From Alphaproteobacteria bacterium (GTDB taxonomy: Bacteria; Pseudomonadota; Alphaproteobacteria; Micavibrionales; Micavibrionaceae), in assembly GCA_021775965.1 (NCBI GenBank), contig JAJFGV010000025.1:1-59161 (forward strand): 59,161 nucleotides of DNA. Direction: 5' to 3'. The position numbers and the translations under genes are program-made. The first letter of the stretch is position 1. Each line of letters opens with the position of its first letter. The notes under the pieces were generated by a model. It did no database searches and was not told the origin of the DNA. It was given only the letters and a program-made list of their open reading frames with translations. Positions 9,271-16,697 of the stretch are shown piece after piece.

Positions 9271-9555
9271 CTAAGCTGCAATTGAAAAAGGAGGAAAGGC
9301 GTGTGTTCGCCCTTTTATATCGTCGTAGCTAGTCACGTCAGATTTCTCTAGTAACTTTGCAAAATTATCAACAGCTTCCCATTCATTGTCCCCGTATCCA
9401 GCTTTACCAACTTCACAATCAATCATGATTTGTTTAGAAAACGTTGTACGCCAAGTTCCGGGATACACAAGTTTGCTGCAAGGAGATGTTTTAATGGCCA
9501 CGCCATAATGGCTGAGAATTTTTTGTTTGAGCGTTTCTAATTGCTGTTGGTTCAT
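9271..9555 (-). CDS. Small hypothetical protein
   Basis: 94 aa, not recognised. It is a soluble protein beginning MNQQQLETLKQKILSHYG, with an amphipathic first helix, two Cys and no signal peptide or TM. The RBS is weak. It lies 31 bp downstream of rppH on the same strand and could be the last gene of that operon. Composition and codon use look coding, but there is no family call. Confidence 0.6.
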   Translation of the reverse strand: MNQQQLETLKQKILSHYGVAIKTSPCSKLVYPGTWRTTFSKQIMIDCEVGKAGYGDNEWEAVDNFAKLLEKSDVTSYDDIKGRTHAFPPFSIAA

Positions 9556-9586
9556 TTTTTTTGCTCTTTGATGTTTCTAGAACAGT

Positions 9587-10066
9587 TTATATAACAACCC
9601 CTTTAAATATGTCAATAACTTTCCTGTAAGTGTCTTGTTTAAAAGGCACAATCAGATCGATGGTTTTTTCGAGTGGGACCCATTGCCAGTTTGAAAATTC
9701 GGGGCGGGCGTCGGCGTCTAGGGCTATGTCTTCGTCTGTTCCCAAATAGCGGGCGGCGACCCAGGTTTGCTCCTGGCCACGATATTGTCCGTTCCAGAGC
9801 TTTTCGAGCAATTCATGGGGTAGGTCGTAGCAAATTTTTTCGTCGGCGATTTTGAGGATTTCAATGTTGTTGGTGCCGATTTCTTCTTTGAGTTCCCTTA
9901 GAGTCGCGACTTCGATGTCTTCGCTCTCGTCAATTCCGCCTTGTGGCATTTGCCAGGCACCGGGCGTGTCGATGCGTTCACCAACAAAGACGTGACCGTC
10001 TTTGTTAAACAGCGCTATGCCGACACAGGGACGGTAGGGCAGATATGTTTTATCAATGGTGTTCAT
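9587..10066 (-). CDS. rppH: RNA pyrophosphohydrolase RppH (Nudix)
   Basis: 159 aa. It removes pyrophosphate from 5'-triphosphorylated RNA and so starts mRNA decay. The Nudix box is GGIDESEDIEVATLRELKEE, fitting GX5EX7REUXEEXGU. The family N-terminus LPYRPCVGIALFN and WVPLEK near the end are present. The frame is open to 10117, but the conserved N-terminus MNTIDKTYLPYRP puts the start at 10066, overlapping the upstream deacetylase-like gene by 14 nt. It sits at the end of the rsfS-rlmH-envC-ctpA run on the minus strand, a common alphaproteobacterial arrangement. Confidence 0.92.
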   Translation of the reverse strand: MNTIDKTYLPYRPCVGIALFNKDGHVFVGERIDTPGAWQMPQGGIDESEDIEVATLRELKEEIGTNNIEILKIADEKICYDLPHELLEKLWNGQYRGQEQTWVAARYLGTDEDIALDADARPEFSNWQWVPLEKTIDLIVPFKQDTYRKVIDIFKGVVI

Positions 10067-11198
10067 TTTGATGAGGCGCAGGTGCATGTTGCTCGGGTGT
10101 GGCAACCGGCATTTCAATCGGTTTATCTTTAATGCCGCGTCCGGCTATCGCGGAAACGGGAACCAGCTCAATGCCCTTTTGTTCCAGTGTTGCCAGCCAT
10201 TTACTGACGCTACGCAAGGAAGCGCTTTGTGGTTTTATAACCCCGATGGCGTAGCCTTTTTCCTGGGCGATGAATTCAAGCTTTTTTAGTGGGCTGCTTT
10301 CGTGGGTGCCGTCATTGATGTGGACATGGGCCTGGGCGTAAGGGGCGTTCGCATTGACGGCTATAGTTTCTATGCTGTCCGGGGCTGCCGGATTCAACTC
10401 AAGAAAGCCAAGGCCGCGACCAAAGGTAAACTTCATAAGCGGTTGCAAGACCGCACCCGCGCTATCAAACACGTAATCAGTGCTGCCTGCGATCCCGGCA
10501 TAGCCGGTGGTGCTGGCAAGGCCCCAGATCAAGGTGTCTTCGTTTTGCTTGAGGCTCGCGGTTGTCAGTAAAACGCGTGGACCAGAGTCAATCCGGGGGT
10601 ATTGCGCGTTTTCAAATGGCAGGTCAAGCCAGACTTCATGGCCGTTTTTGCGCGCGCGCTCCTGCCAGACGTCGGCACCATTGCTGTAGGGAGATAGAAG
10701 CAGGGTGACAGATGAGGGCAGGGTTTTAAGTGCTGTTTCCGAGGCTGTATCCGATAAACCGTAATCGTCGACGAGCAGGGCTATCATAGGCTTGCTGGTG
10801 CCAGCGAAGGGGCGGCTATAGGCTTTGAATGGTGTCATGCCGTCTTTTTTACGGATGAGCGGCAATGTACCGTTTTTTGTGCGCTCAAATAGTCCTTTAA
10901 TCGGAGCGGGAACCAGAGTGTTTTTATCAAGAGGCAGGGATGCTTCTGATGTTTCTGCGGTGGCATGATCTTCAGCATGCGGATCGATAACGGAAGCAAC
11001 AGGCGGCTGTGTTGTTTTTGTATCGTGCTGGATCAGAACGGTTTGAGAGGCGAGGCGCTCTTCGAGCCCCGCAATAGTTTCATCGCTTTGTAGCCAGATA
11101 ACGACGAAGAGCAGGATATAGAGGAGTCCTGCAACCGCCAAGCCGCGCAGGAAAAGGCCGGTATCAATGTGATCTTTTAACGACGCCAGCTTTTCCAT
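10053..11198 (-). CDS. Divergent polysaccharide deacetylase family protein (YibQ-like)
   Basis: 381 aa. One N-terminal TM anchor (about 18-38) and a Glu/Thr/Pro-rich linker precede a domain of about 220 residues of the YibQ/divergent polysaccharide deacetylase family: PMIALLVDDYGLSDTASETAL, then LPSSVTLLLSPYS, HEVWLDLPFE, AGIAGSTDYVF and LGFLELNP. Its usual neighbours are envC and ctpA, as here, suggesting a role in periplasmic cell-wall turnover. Substrate and activity are not established for the family. It starts 9 bp after the ctpA stop. Confidence 0.85.
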   Translation of the reverse strand: MEKLASLKDHIDTGLFLRGLAVAGLLYILLFVVIWLQSDETIAGLEERLASQTVLIQHDTKTTQPPVASVIDPHAEDHATAETSEASLPLDKNTLVPAPIKGLFERTKNGTLPLIRKKDGMTPFKAYSRPFAGTSKPMIALLVDDYGLSDTASETALKTLPSSVTLLLSPYSNGADVWQERARKNGHEVWLDLPFENAQYPRIDSGPRVLLTTASLKQNEDTLIWGLASTTGYAGIAGSTDYVFDSAGAVLQPLMKFTFGRGLGFLELNPAAPDSIETIAVNANAPYAQAHVHINDGTHESSPLKKLEFIAQEKGYAIGVIKPQSASLRSVSKWLATLEQKGIELVPVSAIAGRGIKDKPIEMPVATPEQHAPAPHQNEHH

Positions 11199-11207
11199 TC
11201 ACGATCC

Positions 11208-12650
11208 CTAGTTTTCTTTTATGATTATTTTTTCTTCAGGAACTGGCGCAGGATCATTGGCCGGTTCATCTGTTTTAACAGGTTCTTTGCCGCTTGTGTT
11301 GCCAGAGTAAAGGGACAGGCCGCTCAAAAGATCAAGAGCGCGGGAAAGTTGATAATCAACCGGCTTTTCTTTTTCCTCTTCACCTTCTTTGGCATCTTTA
11401 TCTTCAGTCTTGTTATCATTGGCGGCGTCTTTTTTGGCTTTTTCTTTTTCCTTGTTCTTGTCTTTATCAAGGGCGCCGCGCAAATCGGATTCATGCATGC
11501 GGCGACCGCTTACTGTTTCAATTTTGGCTTGTTCAACGAAAATATCAGGCTCGATGCCTTTGGCCTGGATGGAGCGGCCGGATGGCGTGTAATAACGTGC
11601 CGTGGTTAGTCGAACGGCGCCGTGACCGGGCATCGGGATAACCGTCTGGACGGAGCCTTTGCCGAAGGATTTGGTGCCCAGGGTGATAGCACGTTTGTGA
11701 TCTTGTAGGGCTCCGGCGACAATTTCAGAAGCTGAGGCAGAGCCCCCATTGATCAGAACAACGATCGGCAGGCCATCGGCAAGATCGCCCGGCGTAGCGT
11801 TGTCGCGTTTTGTATCGTTTTCACTGCGTCCGCGCGTTGAAACGATCTCGCCTTTATCAAGAAAAACGTCCGAAACTAGAATGGCTTGATCAAGCAGGCC
11901 GCCGGGATTGTTACGCAAATCGAGAACAAAGCCGACAAGGTTTTCGCCAATTTCTTTTTTAATTTCGGCGATGGCTTTTTTTACACCAGGTTCTGAATTC
12001 TGGCTGAATGTTGTGACGCGGATATAACCGGCATTGCCTTCAACGCGGTGACGAACGGATTGAATCTGAATGATGTCACGGATAATGACGACGTTAATCG
12101 GACCTTCGGTGCCTTCACGGCGCATTTCCAGTTTGATTTCTGTGCCGACCTTGCCCCGCATTTTTTTGACCGCTTCGCCCAAAGACAGGCCCAGTACCGG
12201 TTCTTCATCAATATGAGTGATAAAATCGCCGGCCTGCACGCCGGCCTGGAAAGCGGGTGTGTCATCAATCGGAGAAACGACTTTTACAAAACCGTTTTCC
12301 ATCGTGACTTCAATGCCTAGGCCGCCAAATTCCCCCCTGGTCTGAACCTGCATTTCCTTGAAACGATCGGCGTTAAGATAAGCGGAGTGCGGATCAAGAC
12401 TTGTCAGCATGCCATTGATGGATGTTTCTACCAGTTCCTTGTCGTCAACTTCTTCAACATATTGGGCGCGGACGCGTTCGAAAACATCACCGAATAAATT
12501 AAGTTGGCGATAGGTTTCGCTGTAGCTGTCATTGCCGCTTGGCTTTTCGCCAGCTGTTCTTGGCACTTCCTGCGCTGTGGATTGGTAGATATAAGAGCTG
12601 CCGAAGAAGAGAAGGGCGCTGATGATAAAGCCGAAGAAAAACGTTCTCAT
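11208..12650 (-). CDS. ctpA: S41 family carboxy-terminal processing protease
   Basis: 480 aa periplasmic protease anchored by an N-terminal hydrophobic segment (about 3-25). A PDZ domain (about 105-185, GEFGGLGIEV and AGDFITHIDEEPV) and the S41 core follow. The catalytic dyad is Ser306 in NGGSASASE with Lys331 in KSFGKGS, the usual 25-residue separation. The C-terminal about 95 residues are a Lys/Glu/Asp-rich disordered tail unlike the core. Ctp proteases trim cell-envelope proteins and peptidoglycan hydrolases; pairing with envC fits that role. Confidence 0.94.
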   Translation of the reverse strand: MRTFFFGFIISALLFFGSSYIYQSTAQEVPRTAGEKPSGNDSYSETYRQLNLFGDVFERVRAQYVEEVDDKELVETSINGMLTSLDPHSAYLNADRFKEMQVQTRGEFGGLGIEVTMENGFVKVVSPIDDTPAFQAGVQAGDFITHIDEEPVLGLSLGEAVKKMRGKVGTEIKLEMRREGTEGPINVVIIRDIIQIQSVRHRVEGNAGYIRVTTFSQNSEPGVKKAIAEIKKEIGENLVGFVLDLRNNPGGLLDQAILVSDVFLDKGEIVSTRGRSENDTKRDNATPGDLADGLPIVVLINGGSASASEIVAGALQDHKRAITLGTKSFGKGSVQTVIPMPGHGAVRLTTARYYTPSGRSIQAKGIEPDIFVEQAKIETVSGRRMHESDLRGALDKDKNKEKEKAKKDAANDNKTEDKDAKEGEEEKEKPVDYQLSRALDLLSGLSLYSGNTSGKEPVKTDEPANDPAPVPEEKIIIKEN

Positions 12651-12678
12651 AAAATTTTTGTCCTTTTATATTTTTAAA

Positions 12679-13863
12679 TTAACTCAGATTGGCGAATTTT
12701 CGAGCCGGATTTATGGGCTTTCCATTCAGACGTAATTCGTAATATAGCGAGGGCGATCCTCTACTTCCCTTGGCGCTCTTGTTTTGCAGCGATCCGAGGG
12801 GCTCTCCGGCACTGACGCTATGGCCCACCACTGTATCAATTTTTTCCAATCCTGCAATAAGGCTGTGATAGCCATTTGTATGTTCGAGGATAATTAATTG
12901 GCCATAACGTTTGAACGGGCCGGTAAAGCGCACAACGCCACCCATCGGAGCCACGACCACAGCGCCGCTGCGGCCCTCTATCTCCAGGCCCTTACTGGGA
13001 GCGCCGAAGGTGTCGGGTTCGTCATAGGATGTGCGGATCATACCCGATATTGGCAGTTGTGGCTGGCCGGGTTTGGGGACGGGGGTTTTATAGGCGCGTT
13101 TGATGGGTTTGGCGGCGCTGGCTGTGCGGGCCTGCTGTTTGCGCTTTCTATCTCTTTCCAGCTTTTCGACCAGATCCTGAAGGTTTTTGGCCTGGGCCGA
13201 GATCTTTTGAACTTCTGCGGCCTGTTGTTTGAAGTCCTGGTTGGTTTGTTCGAATAGCTTTTGACGGCGCCCCACGAGGCCGGAAAGTTTTGTGTGTTCC
13301 GCCCGAAGAGAGTCTGCCGTTTCCATAGCTTTTTTACGGTCTTCTTCCAGTTCCACTGAAATCCTGTCGAGGTCTTCGAGTTTTTGTTTCAGGCTTTCGG
13401 CATGTTCATGCAGGGCCGGAATGATATTGCCCATGAGCATGGCGCTTTGCGCTGTTTTGTACGGTGCTTCGGGGCGGGCGAGAAGGGCTTCGGGTGGCAC
13501 GCGCTCGATACGCTCCAATGCGAGGATGAGGCTGGCGATTTTACTGCGGTCCTGGCCTAGTGAGTTTTGGATGGCGCGTTGTTCGTGCTCCAGGGCGTCA
13601 ATGGTACCTTCAAGGTTCTGCAGCTCCTTTTCATTGGCTTGAACAGAGCGGGCGACTTTTACAAGACGGTCGCGGGTTTTGCCAAGTTCGCCTTCAATGG
13701 TTTTAACTTCTTTGGCGAGCTTCTTTTTTTCGGTTTTTCTTTGTTTGAGCTGTTGTTCTATCGAGCCAACAACTTTGGCTTTGCTTTTGGGCACGGGTGG
13801 CGCTTCCGCGAGGGCAGAAGAAAGCGGCAGAACCATCAAGAAAAGAACCAGAATACGAAGCAT
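12679..13863 (-). CDS. envC: EnvC-like murein hydrolase activator (degenerate M23 domain)
   Basis: 394 aa. A signal peptide (MLRILVLFLMVLPLSSALAEA) is followed by a long coiled coil (about 30-250) and a C-terminal LytM/M23 domain (about 275-390). The zinc ligands of active M23 enzymes are absent: the HxxxD segment reads GLEIEGRSGA and the usual HxH region reads HSLIAGL. This is as expected for EnvC-type activators of amidases at the septum. A TTG at 13869 is also open, but the ATG at 13863 with AGGGA upstream is preferred. It follows rlmH by 6 bp. Confidence 0.9.
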   Translation of the reverse strand: MLRILVLFLMVLPLSSALAEAPPVPKSKAKVVGSIEQQLKQRKTEKKKLAKEVKTIEGELGKTRDRLVKVARSVQANEKELQNLEGTIDALEHEQRAIQNSLGQDRSKIASLILALERIERVPPEALLARPEAPYKTAQSAMLMGNIIPALHEHAESLKQKLEDLDRISVELEEDRKKAMETADSLRAEHTKLSGLVGRRQKLFEQTNQDFKQQAAEVQKISAQAKNLQDLVEKLERDRKRKQQARTASAAKPIKRAYKTPVPKPGQPQLPISGMIRTSYDEPDTFGAPSKGLEIEGRSGAVVVAPMGGVVRFTGPFKRYGQLIILEHTNGYHSLIAGLEKIDTVVGHSVSAGEPLGSLQNKSAKGSRGSPSLYYELRLNGKPINPARKFANLS

Positions 13864-13869
13864 GAACAA

Positions 13870-14328
13870 TTATTCCCTATGATAGGGGTGACCTTTTAAA
13901 ATTTGCTGTGCTCTGTAAATTTGCTCCAAAAGCATGACGCGTGCAAGCAGATGCGGCCATGTTTGCTGCCCAAAGCTGAGGAGAAGATTGGCGCGGTCAC
14001 GGATTTCGTCGGTCACGCCGTCTGCGCCGCCGAGGATGAACTGAATATAGCGCTCGCCGGAATTTTTGAGATTGTCGAGAGTCTGGGCGAAATCCAGGCT
14101 TCTCAGCCCGCCGCCACGCTCATCGAGGACAACAATGAAGGCGTCGTCTTTCAGCAGCGCAAGAATTTTACGGGATTCGTCATCCTGCGTATTGTCAGAA
14201 TCTTTGTATTTGCTTTCAATTTCGTGGATGGTCAGCGGCCATTGAATACGCTTTTGGTATTCTTCGGCGAGGTCGTAAAGGGGGCCCTTCTTCAGACGCC
14301 CGACGGCGATGAGATCAATTTTCTTCAT
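13870..14328 (-). CDS. rlmH: 23S rRNA (pseudouridine1915-N3)-methyltransferase RlmH
   Basis: 152 aa SPOUT methyltransferase acting on helix 69 of 23S rRNA in assembled ribosomes. Recognised from MKKIDLIAVGRLKKGP, VVLDERGG, FILGGADGV (SAM-binding knot) and the C-terminal LLARVMLLEQIYRAQQILKGHPYHRE. The neighbour rsfS upstream on the same strand is the usual partner. Length matches the family. Confidence 0.96.
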   Translation of the reverse strand: MKKIDLIAVGRLKKGPLYDLAEEYQKRIQWPLTIHEIESKYKDSDNTQDDESRKILALLKDDAFIVVLDERGGGLRSLDFAQTLDNLKNSGERYIQFILGGADGVTDEIRDRANLLLSFGQQTWPHLLARVMLLEQIYRAQQILKGHPYHRE

Positions 14329-14365
14329 GTGCTCCGTGCCTTTAATTAGGACACGAAATTACACC

Positions 14366-14752
14366 CTAAGCCGGGATCTGTCCACCAACCTCTTGGTAAG
14401 GTTGGTACGTGCACCACATTTTTTCCATGTTGTAGAAATCGCGCACTTCGGGGCGGAAGATGTGGATGATAATATCACCGGCATCAACCACAACCCAGTC
14501 GGACTGGGCAACGCCTTCGAGACGAATGTTCTTCACGCCTTTTAATGACAGCCTGTCTTTGAGCCTGTCAGCCAGGGCGCGTACATGTGTTGAAGATGTT
14601 CCGGATGCGATGATCATGTAATCGGCCAGAGCCGTATTATCATGGAGATCGATGGTGATAATATCTAACGCTTTGTCTGCGTCCAAGGACTGCTCGATAA
14701 GCGTTTTGAGGTCGTCTGGGCTTGTTGGCCCTTTGGTTTCATGGGTTAAGAT
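14366..14752 (-). CDS. rsfS: Ribosomal silencing factor RsfS (possible ATC start)
   Basis: RsfS/Iojap family, which binds L14 and blocks subunit joining under starvation. The core reads ADKALDIITIDLHDNTALADYMIIASGTS, then DWVVVDAGDIIIHIF and the final VRDFYNMEKMW. No ATG or GTG opens this frame; the only common start is TTG at 14686, which lacks an RBS and would remove the first helix. A perfect AAGGAGGT (about 14759-14766) lies 6 nt before an in-frame ATC at 14752, giving 128 aa with the normal N-terminal helix (SPDDLKTLIEQSLD). An ATG at 14742 is out of frame. Either a rare ATC start or a single-base sequence error explains this. Family certain, start uncertain. Confidence 0.85.
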   Translation of the reverse strand: MLTHETKGPTSPDDLKTLIEQSLDADKALDIITIDLHDNTALADYMIIASGTSSTHVRALADRLKDRLSLKGVKNIRLEGVAQSDWVVVDAGDIIIHIFRPEVRDFYNMEKMWCTYQPYQEVGGQIPA

Positions 14753-14787
14753 GGTGGCACCTCCTTATGCTGGTGTTGAATTGGCAC

Positions 14788-14814
14788 AAAAAAACCCGAA
14801 CCAAAAGGTTCAGG
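14788..14814 (-). terminator. Intrinsic terminator between nadD and rsfS
   Basis: On the minus strand CCTGAACC, loop TTTT, GGTTCGGG (8-bp stem with one wobble) is followed directly by seven T. It is a textbook Rho-independent terminator, ending either the predicted RNA from 14926 or read-through from nadD. It lies just upstream of the rsfS ribosome binding site. Confidence 0.8.
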
Positions 14815-14926
14815 CGTTTTATACCCCGCTAGTGCGGATTTTTTACTCTCGGGAAAGGCCCAGGTTCTATTCAAATTATGAACCCTCGCTTCCTGTTTGA
14901 TAGGTCATTTTTAATATCAAACTCAT
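14788..14926 (-). ncRNA. Predicted structured small RNA or 5' leader before rsfS
   Basis: A strong promoter (14933-14961) predicts a transcript starting near 14926 and ending at an intrinsic terminator (14788-14814), about 140 nt. It can fold into successive hairpins: GTTTGATA/TATCAAAC (8 bp, arms 14915-14922 and 14895-14902), GGTTC/GAACC (arms 14880-14884 and 14863-14867), CCGC/GCGG (14826-14837), then the terminator stem. Its 3' end is only about 22 nt from the rsfS Shine-Dalgarno, so it could be an attenuated leader of rsfS-rlmH-envC-ctpA or a free sRNA. It does not match SRP, tmRNA or 6S signatures that I can recognise. A 16-codon ORF starts at the predicted TSS. Confidence 0.55.
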
Positions 14927-14932
14927 ATCTCT

Positions 14933-14961
14933 ATTATATTTTGTTTTGGGCGCTCTGGCAA
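14933..14961 (-). promoter_or_regulatory. Strong sigma70-type promoter
   Basis: Minus strand TTGCCA (14956-14961), 17-bp spacer, perfect TATAAT (14933-14938). It is among the best consensus matches I found in this window. It points at the predicted RNA and the rsfS operon, in the gap after nadD. Confidence 0.75.
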
Positions 14962-15018
14962 CTGTGAAGCGCAGAAATCTGCGGTTTTTATGGGATGCAT
15001 TGCAGTAAGTGCCTGTAT

Positions 15019-15633
15019 TTAGGGGTTTTTATTGCGTAGTTCGGTTGAGGAAATATCAACCATTTTTTTCTGCAAAAGCCAGTATGTGAGGCCCGAATCA
15101 AGCGGAAAACGCCCGCCTTTATCAACCACAATATGGCGTTGTCCGGCCTGCATTTTGGCCGGGGAGTTGCGCACAAGCGATGTGGCGGGGCTGCGGGTTA
15201 GATGAGCCATGGGGATTTCCATCAGAAGATCGCGCCAGTTGTTCCAGTGATGGAAGCTATGGACGTTGTCCATGCCCATGATCCAGACAAAATCGGTTTT
15301 GGGAAAGCGGGATTTGAGCGCTTTGATACTGTGATAGGTCAGGGTCGTGCCGAGTTCTTTTTCAAGATCGGTGACCAGGATTTTCGGGTGGGTGATCAGC
15401 TCTCTCGACATCTCCATGCGCTCTTCGATGGGCAGGGGGATGATGTCGCCCTTGAGCGGATTTTGTGGCGTCACCAGCCACCAGATAGCATCGAGTTGTA
15501 GGCTGTTCAAAACGGCAAGAGATATATGGACATGGCCCTCATGCGGCGGGTTGAATGAACCGCCAAGCAGGCCGACACGCATATTGTTCCAGCGCGGGGT
15601 GTTGCGAATATGTGGTGGTGTGAATAGGGTCAT
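15019..15633 (-). CDS. nadD: Nicotinate-nucleotide adenylyltransferase NadD
   Basis: 204 aa. It converts nicotinate mononucleotide to deamido-NAD in NAD synthesis. Nucleotidylyltransferase motifs are GLLGGSFNPPHEGHVHISL near the N-terminus and DISSTELRNK at the end (ISSTxxR motif). The N-terminus before the motif (about 20 residues) is typical of alphaproteobacterial NadD. Oddly, AAGGAGG abuts the ATG at 15633 with no spacing. The alternative ATG at 15582 has no RBS, so the start is not settled. It lies upstream of rsfS on the same strand, but a promoter and a terminator separate the two. Confidence 0.94.
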   Translation of the reverse strand: MTLFTPPHIRNTPRWNNMRVGLLGGSFNPPHEGHVHISLAVLNSLQLDAIWWLVTPQNPLKGDIIPLPIEERMEMSRELITHPKILVTDLEKELGTTLTYHSIKALKSRFPKTDFVWIMGMDNVHSFHHWNNWRDLLMEIPMAHLTRSPATSLVRNSPAKMQAGQRHIVVDKGGRFPLDSGLTYWLLQKKMVDISSTELRNKNP

Positions 15634-15644
15634 CCTCCTTCATA

Positions 15645-15692
15645 CGTCATCCCCGTGGTCTTGCGCAAGCAAGACTAAAATAGCTGACGGGG
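15645..15692. repeat. REP-like palindrome with GCAA tetraloop
   Basis: GTCTTGC (15658-15664), loop GCAA, GCAAGAC (15669-15675) is a perfect 7-bp hairpin. It sits inside outer arms CCCCGT (15651-15656) and ACGGGG (15687-15692). It begins CGTCATCCCCG, a motif shared in spirit with the element at 16644. Intergenic, upstream of nadD. It could be a mobile REP-type element or an mRNA structure. Confidence 0.5.
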
Positions 15693-15716
15693 CATGAATG
15701 ACCATCGCAGCCTATC

Positions 15717-16478
15717 CTAGGGGTTGTTTGGTGTTGATGGTGGTATAAGCTCCGGCACATCCTGTAGAGCGCGCGCATACGCATTTTCACCTCTTATAGG
15801 AGCTGAGCGATGAACATTGTTAGCTGGGTAATACATCTTTGCGCGTAACGGGGTGGACCTATCCTTTCCCCAGTGACGATCTTCCGATGCCGCACCAAAA
15901 AAGACATAACCATGTTCTGCATGAAAATTTTCTTTAATGGGGAGTGTCCCGTTATCAAGGTTTTGAAATATGGCCTCAGAATCCTCGGCAGTCCAAAGGT
16001 GAGCTGCTCTGTGCCCTTGCCCTTGTAACACGCCCGCATGCACTTTAGCGTCGGTCCAAGTTACATGTTTTTTTGGCGCGGTTTTATCCGCTTCCAGAGC
16101 TTGCGGCATGCCAGCATCTGTGATGTTATAAATCATCCAGCCGTCCAAACGCTTCAGGCTTTCTGGAAGCTTGTAATCCTTTCCAAGAACATCACCAATC
16201 TGGACAGCTCTTTGATTAAGCTCATAGGCGGTAGCATCAGGAGCGCTCGTTTGTTTTGTTGTGGGGGACTGTAATGCAACAGTAACATTTTCTATATGTC
16301 CGCTAAAATCGCTACAGTTTTTACTGCTAAGGTTATCGCCGGACATTGTTATGTGGAGTATACCGGGTATTTCGAGCCTTGCACGGCCGTCACCCGTGCT
16401 CAAAATAAGCCCATTGTTACACGTAACCGTATTATTGAATGTTGCTGTAGTTTGATTGTTTTGCGTTGAAACCGCCAT
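15717..16478 (-). CDS. Hypothetical protein between nadD and proA
   Basis: 253 aa, not recognised. A GTG at 16499 is open, but AAGGGAG lies 7 nt before the ATG at 16478, which is preferred (MAVSTQNNQTTATF...). The N-terminal half is Asn/Thr/Ser-rich and probably beta-stranded. The C-terminal half contains aromatic motifs (GYVFFGAASEDRHWG, RAKMYYPANN). No signal peptide or TM. Codons are more A+T-rich than in nadD or proA. It interrupts the proA-nadD-rsfS run usual in alphaproteobacteria. Function unknown. Confidence 0.78.
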   Translation of the reverse strand: MAVSTQNNQTTATFNNTVTCNNGLILSTGDGRARLEIPGILHITMSGDNLSSKNCSDFSGHIENVTVALQSPTTKQTSAPDATAYELNQRAVQIGDVLGKDYKLPESLKRLDGWMIYNITDAGMPQALEADKTAPKKHVTWTDAKVHAGVLQGQGHRAAHLWTAEDSEAIFQNLDNGTLPIKENFHAEHGYVFFGAASEDRHWGKDRSTPLRAKMYYPANNVHRSAPIRGENAYARALQDVPELIPPSTPNNP

Positions 16479-16643
16479 AATTTTCTCCCTTACCGTCACA
16501 CTGTTTTTTTTGCCCGTTTTTACGGAATTTTTTTAAATTATTAATCTCTTGTAATCAAAATTATGGTAACACAACGCTGTGGGTTTAGCAAATTTTTATG
16601 AAAATTTTAGGTTTGTCGTTTAAGTACAGGCGGTTGGCCTTAC

Positions 16644-16693
16644 TGGACCCCGGTTGTATAAGCGCACTTTGTGCGCCGCCGGGATGACGGGGG
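16644..16693. repeat. REP-like intergenic palindrome
   Basis: An imperfect hairpin: CCCGG and CCGGG arms surround GCGCAC and GTGCGC, followed by GATGACGGGGG. The layout matches the widespread CCGG...CCGGGATGACG type of bacterial interspersed palindrome. It lies between proA and the ORFan at 15717. Related short elements occur near 15645 and 40620. Confidence 0.45.
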
Positions 16694-16697
16694 AGGG

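Noticed and set aside
14788-14926. Identity as 6S, SRP or tmRNA for the structured RNA
   Set aside because: I see neither the central bulge of 6S, the GGAAGGAAGC-type SRP loop nor a tmRNA tag frame, so it is left unnamed.
16500-16640. Terminator-like CCGT/ACGG with T-run on the plus strand
   Set aside because: The stem is only 4 bp and no plus-strand gene precedes it.
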